Part shown: positions 49,948 to 58,779 of the stretch, piece after piece
Position numbering within the stretch: the first letter of the stretch is position 1
Layout of the letters: every line of letters starts with the position of its first letter
Assembly: GCF_000019725.1 (NCBI RefSeq)
Contig: NC_010505.1
Location: 3,165,001-3,229,000 of the forward strand
Origin: Methylobacterium radiotolerans JCM 2831
GTDB lineage: Bacteria; Pseudomonadota; Alphaproteobacteria; Rhizobiales; Beijerinckiaceae
Length of the DNA stretch: 64,000 nucleotides
Direction: 5' to 3'
Notes under the pieces: model-generated
Databases searched by the model: none
Told to the model about the DNA's origin: nothing
The model's input: only the letters and a program-made list of their open reading frames with translations
Position numbers and translations under genes: made by a program

Positions 49948-50324
49948 GACGGAACCGTGCCGCCAGCGGGACGTCTCGGTGACCGCGCGCGCTCCGCCCG
50001 GTCGAGCGGGCGCCCGCCCCGATCGGAGGCTGCCGCGTGGCCCGGTACTCGGCGCGAGATGAGGTTCTGCCGGTCATGCCGTCCGTGTCACCTGTCGTCC
50101 CGAGGTCGCCGACGATGATCGTTGTCGACGCGCGATGTTCCCAGATTCTGATCCCGCGCGGGCGATCGCTGCCGCGCCGTATATGGCGATCCGAACCCGT
50201 CGTGTCGGCGCGGGATCCCGCGGGGAAATGCCGCCGGCCCGATGTTTATTGCCGGCGGCCATACTTTCGCCGCCCGAGAACCCCTCTCACAGAACCACCC
50301 GGACCGCGCGAAACTACCATTCCG
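49948..50324. other. Divergent intergenic region, no gene seen
   Basis: 377 bases between the hybrid kinase (minus) and the HWE kinase (plus). Both would be read outward from here. No open frame looks coding. The AT-richer part near 50255-50325 probably carries the promoter of the plus-strand gene. I did not find a sure sigma-factor consensus. Confidence 0.45.
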
Positions 50325-53300
50325 ATGGACCTCTCCCGCATACGCGAGGACGAAGCGGCGCGCCTGCGCGCCCTCGACCGTTACTGCCTGGTCGACACGC
50401 CGCGTGAGCAGGATTTCGACGAGATTGCCGAGGCGGCCGCCGAGCTGTGCGGGACTCCCATCGCGGTGGTCAACCTGGTCGGGGACGGGCGGCAATTCTT
50501 CAAGGCCGAAGTCGGACTGGGCATACGGCAGACGCCAATCGAAACTTCGTTCTGTCGCCAAGCTATCCTGCAGCAGGATTTCCTCCACGTACCCGACGCG
50601 ACGCGGGACCCGCGCTTCCAGGGCAATCCGCTCGTCACGGGGGAGCCGGGGCTGCGCTTCTACGCCGGGGCGCTGCTGAAGACCGCCGACGGTCATCCAA
50701 TTGGCACCGTCTGCGTCCTCGACACCAAGCCCCATCAGCTCAGCGACCGGCAGCGCGCGGGCCTGCTCCGGCTCGCCCGCCAGACGATGGCGCAGATGGA
50801 GCTGCGCCGCTCCCTGCGCGAGCAGGCCGAGCAGCGCCTGCTGCACGCGCGCATCCTCGACAGCGCCACCGACTATGCCATCGTGGCGATGGATCCCGAG
50901 GGACGCGTCACTCGCTGGAACGCCGGTGCCGAGCGCATCCTGGGCTGGTCGGAAGCCGAGATGCTGGGTGGCACGATCGGGGTGATCTTCACCCACGAGG
51001 ATCGCGCCGCCGAGCGGCCGACGCGTGAGATGAGGCAATCCCTCGAGTCGGGCAGCGCGCCGGACGAGCGCTGGCATCTGCGCAAGGACGGCAGCCGCTT
51101 CTGGGCCAGCGGCGAGATAATGCCGCTGAGATCCGAGGACGGCGCCCTCGTGGGGTTCGTCAAGATCCTGCGTGACCGCACCGAGCAGCGCGCGGCCGAC
51201 GCCGCCTTGGAGGCCAGCGAGCTGCGCTACCGCTCGCTCGTCGAGGTCAGCCCGCAGATCGTCTGGTTCGCCGACGCGGAGGGCAGCGTCACCTACTGCA
51301 ACGCCTACTGGTACGATTACACGGGCCTACCCGCCGGCGCGACCAGCGAGCAGAGCTGGATGAGCGTCATCCATCCCGATCACCGGGAGGCGACGCGTGC
51401 GGCGTGGCTCGCGGCGGCCGGCGCGGGGCGTCTCTACGAGGTGGAGTTCCCCCTGCGGCGCGCGGACGGGCAGTACCGCTGGTTCCTCTCCCGCGCCCAC
51501 CCCGTCCGCGACGGGGACGGCGAGCGGCGCAGCTGGATCGGCACGACCATCGATATCCACGAGCGCAAGTTGGCCGAGGAGCGCTTCCAGGTCCTGACCG
51601 AGCTGGCCCCGGCGATAATCTGGTTCGGCAATCCGGACGGCAGCCTCAACTACCTCAACGACCGGTGGTACGCCTACACCGGCCAGACGCCCGAGCAGGC
51701 GCTGCCGATGGGCTGGGACCGGCCGGTCCATCCGGACGACCTCCCGGGCCTGCTGCAGGCGTGGGAGACGGCGCGGAGCCGGGAGGTCATGTACGACACC
51801 GAGGCCCGCCTGCGCCGCCACGACGGCACCTACCGCTGGTTCCTCATTCGGGCCGAGCCCCTGAAGGACGCGAGCGGCGCGGTCGTGGGCTGGCTCGGCA
51901 GCAACAGTGACATCCATGACCGGCGCCGCGCCGAACTGGAGTTGCGTGAGGCCAGGGAGCAGCTGGCCTTGGCCGTCGAGGCGACCGCCACCGGGATCTT
52001 CGACTACGATCTCGTCGCCGACGTGTTGACCTGGGACGCGCGCACCCGCGCCCTGTTCGGCCTGCCGCCCGACGCGCCCGTGAGCTACGACGTCTTCCTG
52101 GCCGGGCTTCACCCGGATGACCGCGCCTGGGTCGACGCGGCGGTCCAGCGCGCCATCGACCCGACCGGTCCCGGCACCTACGACATCGCCTTTCGCGTTG
52201 TCGGATTGCAGGACGGGGTCGAGCGCTGGGTCGCCGCGAAGGGTCAAGCCTTCGCGGCGGACGGGCGGACGGTGCGATTCATCGGCACCACGCGCGACGT
52301 CACCGCGAGCCGGCGCGCCGAGAATGCGACCCGCGAGGCGGAGGAGCGCTATCGGCTCGCGGCCCGTGCGACCAACGACGCGATCTGGGACTGGGATCTG
52401 GCGAGCGACCACATCCTCTGGAACGAGGCCGTGCAGACCCTGTTCGGCTACGCGGCCGACGCGGTGGGCGCGAGCGGGTCGTGGTGGAAGGCGCAGATCC
52501 ACCCCGAAGACCGGGCGCGCGTGACGGCCGGCATCTACGCCGTGATCGACGACAGCATCGAGCACTGGTCCGAGGAGTACCGCTTCCGGAAAGCGGATGG
52601 CGACTACGCCTACGTCCTCGACCGCGGCTACGTGCTGCGCGACGCGGCCGGGCAGGCCGTGCGGATGATCGGTGCCATGCTCGACATCACTGAGCGCAAG
52701 CGCGCCGAGGAGCATCAGCGCCTTCTCACCGGTGAGTTGCAGCACCGGGTCAAGAACACGCTGGCGATGGTCCAGGCCATCGCCAACCAGACGTTCCGCA
52801 ACGCCGCCGACCTGGACGCGGCCCGGGACGCCTTCTCGGCGCGCCTGATCCTGCTGGGCCGCGCGCACGACATCCTGACCCGGGCGAGCTGGACCGAGGC
52901 ACCCATCGCCGACGTGGTGGACGGCGCTCTCGCGGTGCATCAGGGCGGCGCCGGGACGCGCATCCGCGTGAGCGGGCCCGGCGTGCTCCTCGCCGCCAAG
53001 CCGGCGCTCGCCCTGGCGCTGGCGCTGCACGAACTCGCCACCAACGCGGCCAAGTACGGGGCGCTCTCGACCGCGGAGGGCGGCGTCGATCTCCGCTGGC
53101 ACGTGGTACGCGAGGCCGCCGAGCCGCGCTTCTGCCTGACATGGTCGGAGACGGGTGGACCGCCGATCCTCGCGCCCCCCGTGCGGCGCGGCTTCGGCTC
53201 GCGGCTGATCGAGCGCAGCTTCTCCGTCGAAGTCGGCTGCGAGGTCAGGCTCACCTTCGCCCCGACCGGCCTGATCTGCCGGCTCGAAGCCCCCCTCGCC

Positions 53301-53330
53301 GCGATGCAGGAAGCGCCGAGCGCCGCTTGA
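50325..53330 (+). CDS. GAF-multi-PAS HWE-family histidine kinase
   Basis: A 1001-residue cytoplasmic kinase starting at ATG 50325. An N-terminal GAF domain (about 18-165, T-S-F-C-R-Q-A-I-L) precedes five PAS domains (about 175-800), several of PAC type (for example Y-R-W-F-L-S-R-A-H-P, Y-R-W-F-L-I-R-A-E-P, Y-V-L-D-R-G-Y-V-L). The catalytic part is HWE/HisKA_2 type: phospho-acceptor His807 in L-Q-H-R-V-K-N-T-L-A-M-V, and the family motif A-L-A-L-H-E-L-A-T-N-A-A-K-Y-G-A-L-S. Such kinases pair with PhyR-type general stress regulators or stand-alone receivers, none of which is in the window. The GAF shows no sure chromophore motif. Confidence 0.93.
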   Translation: MDLSRIREDEAARLRALDRYCLVDTPREQDFDEIAEAAAELCGTPIAVVNLVGDGRQFFKAEVGLGIRQTPIETSFCRQAILQQDFLHVPDATRDPRFQGNPLVTGEPGLRFYAGALLKTADGHPIGTVCVLDTKPHQLSDRQRAGLLRLARQTMAQMELRRSLREQAEQRLLHARILDSATDYAIVAMDPEGRVTRWNAGAERILGWSEAEMLGGTIGVIFTHEDRAAERPTREMRQSLESGSAPDERWHLRKDGSRFWASGEIMPLRSEDGALVGFVKILRDRTEQRAADAALEASELRYRSLVEVSPQIVWFADAEGSVTYCNAYWYDYTGLPAGATSEQSWMSVIHPDHREATRAAWLAAAGAGRLYEVEFPLRRADGQYRWFLSRAHPVRDGDGERRSWIGTTIDIHERKLAEERFQVLTELAPAIIWFGNPDGSLNYLNDRWYAYTGQTPEQALPMGWDRPVHPDDLPGLLQAWETARSREVMYDTEARLRRHDGTYRWFLIRAEPLKDASGAVVGWLGSNSDIHDRRRAELELREAREQLALAVEATATGIFDYDLVADVLTWDARTRALFGLPPDAPVSYDVFLAGLHPDDRAWVDAAVQRAIDPTGPGTYDIAFRVVGLQDGVERWVAAKGQAFAADGRTVRFIGTTRDVTASRRAENATREAEERYRLAARATNDAIWDWDLASDHILWNEAVQTLFGYAADAVGASGSWWKAQIHPEDRARVTAGIYAVIDDSIEHWSEEYRFRKADGDYAYVLDRGYVLRDAAGQAVRMIGAMLDITERKRAEEHQRLLTGELQHRVKNTLAMVQAIANQTFRNAADLDAARDAFSARLILLGRAHDILTRASWTEAPIADVVDGALAVHQGGAGTRIRVSGPGVLLAAKPALALALALHELATNAAKYGALSTAEGGVDLRWHVVREAAEPRFCLTWSETGGPPILAPPVRRGFGSRLIERSFSVEVGCEVRLTFAPTGLICRLEAPLAAMQEAPSAA

Positions 53331-53362
53331 GACGCGGCCTGACAGGCTCTCGTGCGGGCGCG

Positions 53363-53860
53363 TCAGGTCCGGGTGCCGCGGGCCCGCGATTCCCGCGGCG
53401 CGCGGGGCGGGCCTTCCGCCGACGCGATCACCAGCGCCGCGAGAACGACGGCGGCCGCGTCCTCGGCCAAGCCGCGGCTCCGGCCGGACGCGGTACGAGA
53501 ATCGCCACCCCGTGCCGACCGGCCGATCAGCGTGCCCGCGACCGCGCCGGCCGCGCCGGCCAGGGCCCCAAATTCGGGTGAGGTGCGTTGCCCGGCCAGG
53601 GCCCATCCGCCGACCGCACCGATGGCCAGTCGGAACGCGAAGGAGGGAGGGATGCGGCGGTCGGGCGCGAACGGCATCTTGTCGCCGGCCATCTCCGCCA
53701 GGGCGGCCGCCGTCGCCACCCCGCGCGCGGCGACACCGGCCGGGATCGGCGCGCGGCGCGTCCGTCCTCCAGAGGCGGCCCAGGTCAGGGCGGCGCAGGC
53801 CGACAGGCTCCGCATCCCCGCGACGAACCCGATGCCGAAAGAGGTCGCGTAGCCCTGCAT
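53363..53860 (-). CDS. DUF4126 membrane protein
   Basis: A 165-residue small membrane protein with the DUF4126 signature (S-F-G-I-G-F-V-A-G-M-R-S-L-S-A-C-A-A-L-T-W) and three to four hydrophobic helices (for example I-G-A-V-G-G-W-A-L-A-G and L-A-G-A-A-G-A-V-A-G-T-L-I-G). Function unknown. The ATG at 53860 gives the usual N-terminus; a GTG at 53881 would add seven residues. It lies 33 bases from the convergent kinase and 124 bases downstream of the hydrate dehydratase on the same strand. Confidence 0.8.
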   Translation of the reverse strand: MQGYATSFGIGFVAGMRSLSACAALTWAASGGRTRRAPIPAGVAARGVATAAALAEMAGDKMPFAPDRRIPPSFAFRLAIGAVGGWALAGQRTSPEFGALAGAAGAVAGTLIGRSARGGDSRTASGRSRGLAEDAAAVVLAALVIASAEGPPRAPRESRARGTRT

Positions 53861-53984
53861 GTCGCCCGTCCGCGCGTTCACTGTCCAAGGGCAAGGCGGC
53901 GGCGGGACGCGCTGTTCCGAGCGTGCGGCGGTCCGCAGCGCCCGTGGAACCGCGCCACATCCGGATCGCCCCGCAGTCGGCGCC

Positions 53985-54863
53985 CTAGCCCATCGTCTCT
54001 CGCATCAGTTCCGGCACGACGCCCGGCAGTTCCCGGGCAAGGAAGCCGACCGGGCCGATCGCCCCGGCGAGGCGCCGGCCGGCTTCGCCGTGCAGGAACA
54101 CGCCCCAGAGAGCGGCCGAGATCGGCGGCAGGCCGCGCGCGAGGAGCCCGACGATGAGGCCGGCCAGAACGTCGCCCGAGCCCGACGTCGCGAGGCCGAT
54201 GCCACCGCCGGCATAGAGCCAGCGACCGCCCTGCGGCTCCACGATCCACGTCGACGCCCCCTTCATCACCACGACCGATCCCAGAAGCTCGGCTGCCGCG
54301 CGCGCCGCCTCGAGCGGATCCGCCTCCACCGCCTCGCGGCGGCGGTCCAGGAGCCGCGCCATCTCGCCGGCATGGGGCGTGACTACTGCCCGCCCGGCGC
54401 GGGCCCTGACGGCCCCCGCACGGGCGCGGAGCTCGGACAGTGCGGTGGCGTCGAGGATGAAGGACGCGTCGGCGCCGAGCAGCTCGACCGCGAGTGCCGC
54501 GGTCGGCGCCTCGCCGAGCATTCCGGGCCCGATCAGGACGGCGTCGCATCCGTCCGCCAGCGTCCGCAGGCTGGTCGCAGCCTGCGCGACATCGACGGCG
54601 CCATCCGCGGTCTCCGGCAATCCGACGACCATGGCTTCGGGCACCATCAGTCCCATGCCGGCGGCCGCGCGCGCGACGGTCGCGATCCTCAGCCTCCCGG
54701 CGCCCGCGCGCAGGGCGGCGACGGCGGCCAGCAGGGCCGCCCCCGGGACCGAGGCCGAGCCGGCAACCACGAGCGCCCTGCCGCGCGCGTCCTTGCTCCC
54801 CGCTTGCGGGAGCGGCAGCGGGTGCTCCCGGAGAGAAGCGGCCGTGAGGGGCGTGTGCTTCAT
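53985..54863 (-). CDS. nnrD: ADP/ATP-dependent NAD(P)H-hydrate dehydratase (NnrD/CARKD type)
   Basis: A 292-residue ribokinase-fold enzyme that repairs hydrated NADH and NADPH (NAD(P)HX) using ADP or ATP. Features are an N-terminal start R-E-H-P-L-P-L-P, G-R-A-L-V-V-A-G-S-A-S-V-P-G-A-A, V-L-I-G-P-G, V-V-T-P-H-A-G-E-M-A-R-L (substrate loop), V-V-M-K-G-A-S-T and the catalytic G-S-G-D-V-L-A-G. It lacks the epimerase half that is fused to it in many bacteria (NnrE), so this is the dehydratase domain alone. ATG at 54863. Confidence 0.93.
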   Translation of the reverse strand: MKHTPLTAASLREHPLPLPQAGSKDARGRALVVAGSASVPGAALLAAVAALRAGAGRLRIATVARAAAGMGLMVPEAMVVGLPETADGAVDVAQAATSLRTLADGCDAVLIGPGMLGEAPTAALAVELLGADASFILDATALSELRARAGAVRARAGRAVVTPHAGEMARLLDRRREAVEADPLEAARAAAELLGSVVVMKGASTWIVEPQGGRWLYAGGGIGLATSGSGDVLAGLIVGLLARGLPPISAALWGVFLHGEAGRRLAGAIGPVGFLARELPGVVPELMRETMG

Positions 54864-55091
54864 CGGGCGAGCGTGGCCGCAGTAGGTCGGATTCTCATGA
54901 TCGCTCTGCCATGGGCTATCGCCGCCCCGAGGTCGCGGCGCGGCGGTCCGGGCTTGCCGATGACAGCCCGGCAGGATGACAGTTGGTTCCGACGACCGAC
55001 CGCTCGGGCTATCGCCCCGCTCGGAGCGCGACGAGCCGCGTGCCCTCTCCGACGCGCCTGGAGCGCACCGCGAAGGCCGCCGGAAACGACA

Positions 55092-55113
55092 AAGGCCGCA
55101 GAGCTGCGGCCTT
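55092..55113 (-). terminator. Rho-independent terminator of tRNA-Gly
   Basis: AAGGCCGC and GCGGCCTT pair around a 6-base loop, and on the minus strand the stem is followed by TTTGTCGTTT. It lies 28 bases past the tRNA 3' end. The rest of 54864-55140 shows no gene. Confidence 0.85.
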
Positions 55114-55140
55114 GTACGTCGTTCGTATGGTTGGGAAAAC

Positions 55141-55215
55141 TGGAGCGGGCGAAGGGATTCGAACCCTCGACCCCAACCTTGGCAAGGTTGTGCTCTACCC
55201 CTGAGCTACACCCGC
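55141..55215 (-). tRNA. tRNA-Gly (anticodon GCC)
   Basis: Reading the minus strand from 55215 gives a full cloverleaf: acceptor GCGGGTG pairing with CGCCCGC, the D-arm GCTCAGGGGTAGAGC, an anticodon stem CAACC/GGTTG with loop TTGCCAA (anticodon GCC), and the T-arm GAGGGTTCGAATCCCTT. The discriminator base is T and the terminal CCA is encoded (55141-55143). A terminator follows at 55092-55113. Confidence 0.96.
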
Positions 55216-55322
55216 TCACTGTGCCGCGCCGCCCGGACTTTCGTGCCGGCGGCCCCCGGCGCGGCTCTCTAAACACCATTCCGCCGGGCGACGCAAGCGC
55301 CCTTTTCGCGAACCGTAACGAT

Positions 55323-55787
55323 TTACCAATTCGGCTCCGGCGGGAGGCTCTCGCGGAGCTCTCGGAGACGGGCGCGGGTCCCCCGCGTTGTGCCCTCGGG
55401 GAGCGCGTCCACCGGGAAGAAGGCGCACTCGGCGATCTCCCGATCCGGCGCCTTGGGACACAGGACCGTGAAGGCCGGCAGGACGAACAGGGCGACGTGG
55501 TCCCGGGGAGCGGCGGCGACGTTCCGATAGAGGCCATGCAGGCGCGGCTCTCCCTCGGGGACGATCTCCGCCTCCTCGCGGAACTCCCGCACCATCGCGT
55601 CGCGCGCGGTCTCGCCGCGCTCGACGCCGCCGCCAGGAAGGTGCCAGCCACTCACGTAGGTGTGGCGCACCAGGGCCACCCGCCCCGCCCCGTCGAGTGC
55701 GACGCCGCGCACGCCGAGGGTCATGCCCCGGGACGCGAGCGCCCCGAGGTGAAACAGGCGCCGCAGGACCGGCCGATCGAGGATCAT
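55323..55787 (-). CDS. Nudix hydrolase
   Basis: A 154-residue Nudix pyrophosphohydrolase. The Nudix box G-x5-E-x7-R-E-U-x-E-E-x-G-U is seen as G-G-V-E-R-G-E-T-A-R-D-A-M-V-R-E-F-R-E-E, but with A-E in place of the final x-G. The leader R-H-T-Y-V-S-G-W-H-L-P-G-G is typical of the MutT/DUF-type group. ATG at 55787. The gene follows the fumarylpyruvate-hydrolase-like gene by 13 bases on the same strand, so they are likely cotranscribed. The substrate cannot be predicted. Confidence 0.92.
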   Translation of the reverse strand: MILDRPVLRRLFHLGALASRGMTLGVRGVALDGAGRVALVRHTYVSGWHLPGGGVERGETARDAMVREFREEAEIVPEGEPRLHGLYRNVAAAPRDHVALFVLPAFTVLCPKAPDREIAECAFFPVDALPEGTTRGTRARLRELRESLPPEPNW

Positions 55788-55800
55788 GCGGCTGCGCGGC

Positions 55801-56496
55801 TCACACGACGTCGAGGGTGATGGCGCCGAGACCGTCGATCGCCGCGACCATGCGCTGGCCGCGCTGGACCGGACCGACGCCGGAGGGCGTGCCGGTGAAG
55901 ATCAGGTCGCCGGGCTGCAGGACGAAGTAGCCCGAAAGGTAGGCGATCTGCTCGGCGACGGACCAGATCATGTCGGCGAGGTCGCCCTTCTGGCGGATCT
56001 CGCCGTCGACCGACAGGGTGATCGCGCCCTTCGCCGGGTGGCCGATGACGGAGACCGGGTGGAGGGCGCCGACCGGGCCCGAACCGTCGGCGGCCTTGGC
56101 GGTGTCCCAGGGCCGGGACATCTTCTTGGCCTCGTCCTGGACGTCGCGCCGGGTCATGTCGAGGCCGATGGCGTAGCCGTAGACGTGCTCCAGCGCGGTC
56201 TCGGCCGGAATGTCGCTGCCGCCGCTGGCGAGGGCCGCCACCATCTCCACCTCGAAATGGTAGTTGGCGGTCTTCGGCGGGTAGGCGTGGGCCGTGGGTT
56301 CCGGGCCGACGATCTGCAGGGCGTCGGCAGGCTTCATGAAGAAGAACGGCGGCTCACGGTCCGGGTCCGCACCCATCTCACGGGCATGGGCGGCGTAGTT
56401 GCGGCCGACGCAGTAGACGCGGCGCACGGGGAAGAAGTCGCTGCTGCCGACGATGGGGAGCGCGATGCGGGGCGGGTTCTGGATGACGGAGAGCAT
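55801..56496 (-). CDS. Fumarylacetoacetate hydrolase family protein, fumarylpyruvate-hydrolase-like
   Basis: A 231-residue FAH-family enzyme with the metal-binding set (F-E-V-E-M-V-A-A-L and I-G-L-D-M-T-R-R-D-V-Q). The N-terminal stretch F-P-V-R-R-V-Y-C-V-G-R-N-Y-A-A-H-A-R-E-M and the loop F-F-F-M-K-P-A-D-A resemble fumarylpyruvate hydrolase of the gentisate pathway, although acylpyruvase or oxaloacetate-decarboxylase activities occur in the same family. ATG at 56496 with GAGGCAGAG upstream. Divergent from the flavoprotein gene (137-base gap). Downstream is the Nudix gene. Confidence 0.92.
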   Translation of the reverse strand: MLSVIQNPPRIALPIVGSSDFFPVRRVYCVGRNYAAHAREMGADPDREPPFFFMKPADALQIVGPEPTAHAYPPKTANYHFEVEMVAALASGGSDIPAETALEHVYGYAIGLDMTRRDVQDEAKKMSRPWDTAKAADGSGPVGALHPVSVIGHPAKGAITLSVDGEIRQKGDLADMIWSVAEQIAYLSGYFVLQPGDLIFTGTPSGVGPVQRGQRMVAAIDGLGAITLDVV

Positions 56497-56633
56497 CTCT
56501 GCCTCTGCGGTGGATCGTCCGGGTGGCCCGGCGCGACGACGCACGGGCCCTACATCACCGTTGTAAGGTTCGCATCGGCGCGCGCCATACCGGCGCTTGC
56601 GTACGGCCTCCTCTGGCCTACAGAATCCACGCG

Positions 56634-58079
56634 ATGACGCCGACAGCCGACCTCGACACCCTGCTGACCGCCCTCCGGGACGGGCTCGGCGCGCGGCACG
56701 TGCTGACGGACCCGGACGGCCTGGCGCCCTACCTGACGGAGAGCCGACGCCTGTTCACCGGGTCGGCCCTGGCCGTGCTGCGGCCGGGAAGCACGGAGGA
56801 GGTCGCCTTCGCGGTCCGCGCCTGCACGCAGGCCGGCGTCGCCGTGGTGCCGCTCGGCGGCAACACCGGCCTCACCGGCGCCGGCGTGCCGCGCGGCGGC
56901 GTCGTTTTGTCTCTGGAGCGCGTGAACCGCCTGCGCGCGGTGGATCCCGTGGACGCCACCATCACGGTGGAGGCCGGGATGATCCTGCAGGACGTGCAGG
57001 AGGCGGCCGAGGCCGCCGGCATGCTGTTCCCGCTCTCCTACGCGTCGCGCGGATCCGCCCGGATCGGCGGCGGCGTCAGCACCAATGCCGGCGGCATCGC
57101 GGTCCTCGCCTACGGGAACGCCCGCGACCTCGTCCTCGGGCTCGAGGTCGTCCTCGCCGACGGGCGCGTCTGGAACGGGCTCAAGGCCCTGCGCAAGGAC
57201 AATGCCGGCTACGACCTGAAGCAGCTCTTCATCGGGTCGGAAGGCACGCTGGGCGTCGTCACGGCGGCGGTTCTGAAGCTGTTCCCACGGCCGCGCTCGA
57301 CGAGCGTCGCCTTCGTGGGGCTCGCCTCGGCCAGGGCGGCCCTGGACCTGTTCGTCTTCCTGCGGACGCGGATGGACCGCGACCTCACGGCGTTCGAGTA
57401 CCTGCCGCCCTTCGCCCTGGAGATCGTGCTGCGCCACGTGCCGGGCACGGTTCGGCCCCTCGACGGCGCGCACGGCGCCTACGCCCTGATCGAGGTCGCG
57501 TCCGCCCGCCCCGATGCCGACACGGGGGCCGAACTCGAGTCGGCCCTCGGGCAGGCCCTGGAGGACGGGCTGATCGCCGACGCCACGATCGCGACCAGCG
57601 GGGCCCAGAACGCCGCGCTCTGGCGCCTGCGCGAAGGCGTTCCCGAGGCGCAGACCCGCGAGGGCGCCTCGATCAAGCACGACGTCTCGGTGCCGCTCTC
57701 CCGCCTGCCCGAGTTCCTGGAGCGGGCGGGCGCGGCCTGCCTCGCCGAGATGCCGGGCCTGAGGCCTTGCGGCTTCGGCCATTTCGGCGACGGCAACATC
57801 CACTTCAACCTGTCGCAACCGCTCGGCATGGAGCCCGCGGAGTTCCTCGCCGCGTGGGGTCGGTTCAACCGGATCGTTCACGACCTCGTGCACGCGCTCG
57901 GCGGCTCCATCGCGGCCGAGCACGGCGTCGGGCTGATCAAGCGCGAGGAACTCGCGCGCTACGGCGACCCGGTCGGGCTCGACCTGATGCGGCGCCTCAA
58001 GGCCGCCCTGGATCCGGAAGACCTGCTCAACCCCGGCAAGGTCCTCGTGCGGACCGACCGCGCCGCGCCGACGGGCTGA
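56634..58079 (+). CDS. FAD-binding dehydrogenase, GlcD/D-2-hydroxyglutarate type
   Basis: A 481-residue VAO/PCMH-type flavoprotein. It has an N-terminal FAD domain (A-V-V-P-L-G-G-N-T-G-L-T-G-A-G, R-I-G-G-G-V-S-T-N-A-G-G) and a C-terminal FAD-oxidase domain with G-F-G-H-F-G-D-G-N-I-H-F-N and A-A-E-H-G-V-G-L-I-K-R, whose histidines bind the 2-hydroxy-acid. The ATG at 56634 gives the usual family length. It probably oxidises a D-2-hydroxy acid (glycolate, D-lactate or D-2-hydroxyglutarate). No GlcE/GlcF partner is adjacent, which fits the single-subunit D2HGDH group better than GlcD. Confidence 0.92.
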   Translation: MTPTADLDTLLTALRDGLGARHVLTDPDGLAPYLTESRRLFTGSALAVLRPGSTEEVAFAVRACTQAGVAVVPLGGNTGLTGAGVPRGGVVLSLERVNRLRAVDPVDATITVEAGMILQDVQEAAEAAGMLFPLSYASRGSARIGGGVSTNAGGIAVLAYGNARDLVLGLEVVLADGRVWNGLKALRKDNAGYDLKQLFIGSEGTLGVVTAAVLKLFPRPRSTSVAFVGLASARAALDLFVFLRTRMDRDLTAFEYLPPFALEIVLRHVPGTVRPLDGAHGAYALIEVASARPDADTGAELESALGQALEDGLIADATIATSGAQNAALWRLREGVPEAQTREGASIKHDVSVPLSRLPEFLERAGAACLAEMPGLRPCGFGHFGDGNIHFNLSQPLGMEPAEFLAAWGRFNRIVHDLVHALGGSIAAEHGVGLIKREELARYGDPVGLDLMRRLKAALDPEDLLNPGKVLVRTDRAAPTG

Positions 58080-58093
58080 GGAAATTTGTGCAT

Positions 58094-58112
58094 CGCGCCA
58101 TAATTCGGCGCG
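58094..58112 (+). terminator. Weak hairpin after the flavoprotein gene
   Basis: CGCGCC and GGCGCG flank a 7-base ATAATTC loop, 14 bases past the stop codon. The stem is strong for its length, but no T-run follows. The remaining bases to 58337 carry only the repeat at 58166-58186. Confidence 0.45.
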
Positions 58113-58165
58113 CAGGCGGGTGCAGGACGGCCACGCCGCGCCGCCAACCGGCCGGGCGGCCCGTC

Positions 58166-58186
58166 GCGTTAAGCCGCTGCTAACGC
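58166..58186. promoter_or_regulatory. Inverted repeat upstream of the DUF2218 gene
   Basis: GCGTTA and TAACGC flank a 9-base spacer, about 150 bases before the DUF2218 start. This could be a TetR- or MarR-type operator. No regulator is adjacent. Confidence 0.35.
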
Positions 58187-58337
58187 TTCGGACAGACCTT
58201 CATCACAGACGGCGGAGACGGATCCGTCGGCGCCAGGCATGGCAATTGCTCTGAGGCCTCCCTATCTCGCACATGCGAGATCGAACGACGAACCGTCACC
58301 GACAGGCTGTTTTCATACCCATCTGGAGACCGACGGA

Positions 58338-58631
58338 ATGCCCACCTCTCAGGCCCGCGTGCAGACCACCGAGGCGAGCCGCTACCTGCAGCAGCTCTGC
58401 CGGCACTGGAGCCACAAGTTCAAGGTCGAGGCGACCCCCGTTCACGGCACCGTGCCCTTCGGCGAGGACCGCGTCTGCACCTTCGATGCCGAGCCCGACG
58501 CCCTGGTGATGCGCATCGACAGCTCCGACCCGGTCAACCTTACCCGGCTGGAGAACGTCGTGGCCGACCACCTCGCCCGCTTCGCCTTCCGCGAGAGCCT
58601 CGGCGACATCCGCTGGTCGCGCGCCGCCTGA
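58338..58631 (+). CDS. DUF2218 family protein
   Basis: A 97-residue cytoplasmic protein of the DUF2218 family (A-S-R-Y-L-Q-Q-L-C-R-H-W-S-H-K-F, with a C-terminal D-H-L-A-R-F-A-F-R-E). The start is the ATG at 58338, preceded by GGAGACCGACGG. Members are often near siderophore or iron-related genes, but none is seen here. Function unknown. Confidence 0.88.
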   Translation: MPTSQARVQTTEASRYLQQLCRHWSHKFKVEATPVHGTVPFGEDRVCTFDAEPDALVMRIDSSDPVNLTRLENVVADHLARFAFRESLGDIRWSRAA

Positions 58632-58779
58632 GGGACCGCGCGGCGCGATCACGCCGACCCGTCCGGACGCCGGCCCGGGCGGGCTGCCCGATCCCGCCCG
58701 AAGCGCGGCAGTGGCGCACCACTTGCACGCGAACCCGGCTTGCGGCCAGATCGGGCGCCGCCGCGACCGGGATCGATTG

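Noticed and set aside
50100..50160. Candidate general-stress (EcfG-type) promoter near the divergent kinases
   Set aside because: A GGAAC element is present on the minus strand, but no proper CGTT -10 follows at the right spacing.
55141..55215. tRNA-Gly as an integration site
   Set aside because: No integrase, phage gene or direct repeat of the tRNA 3' end was seen nearby, and the flanking genes look ordinary.
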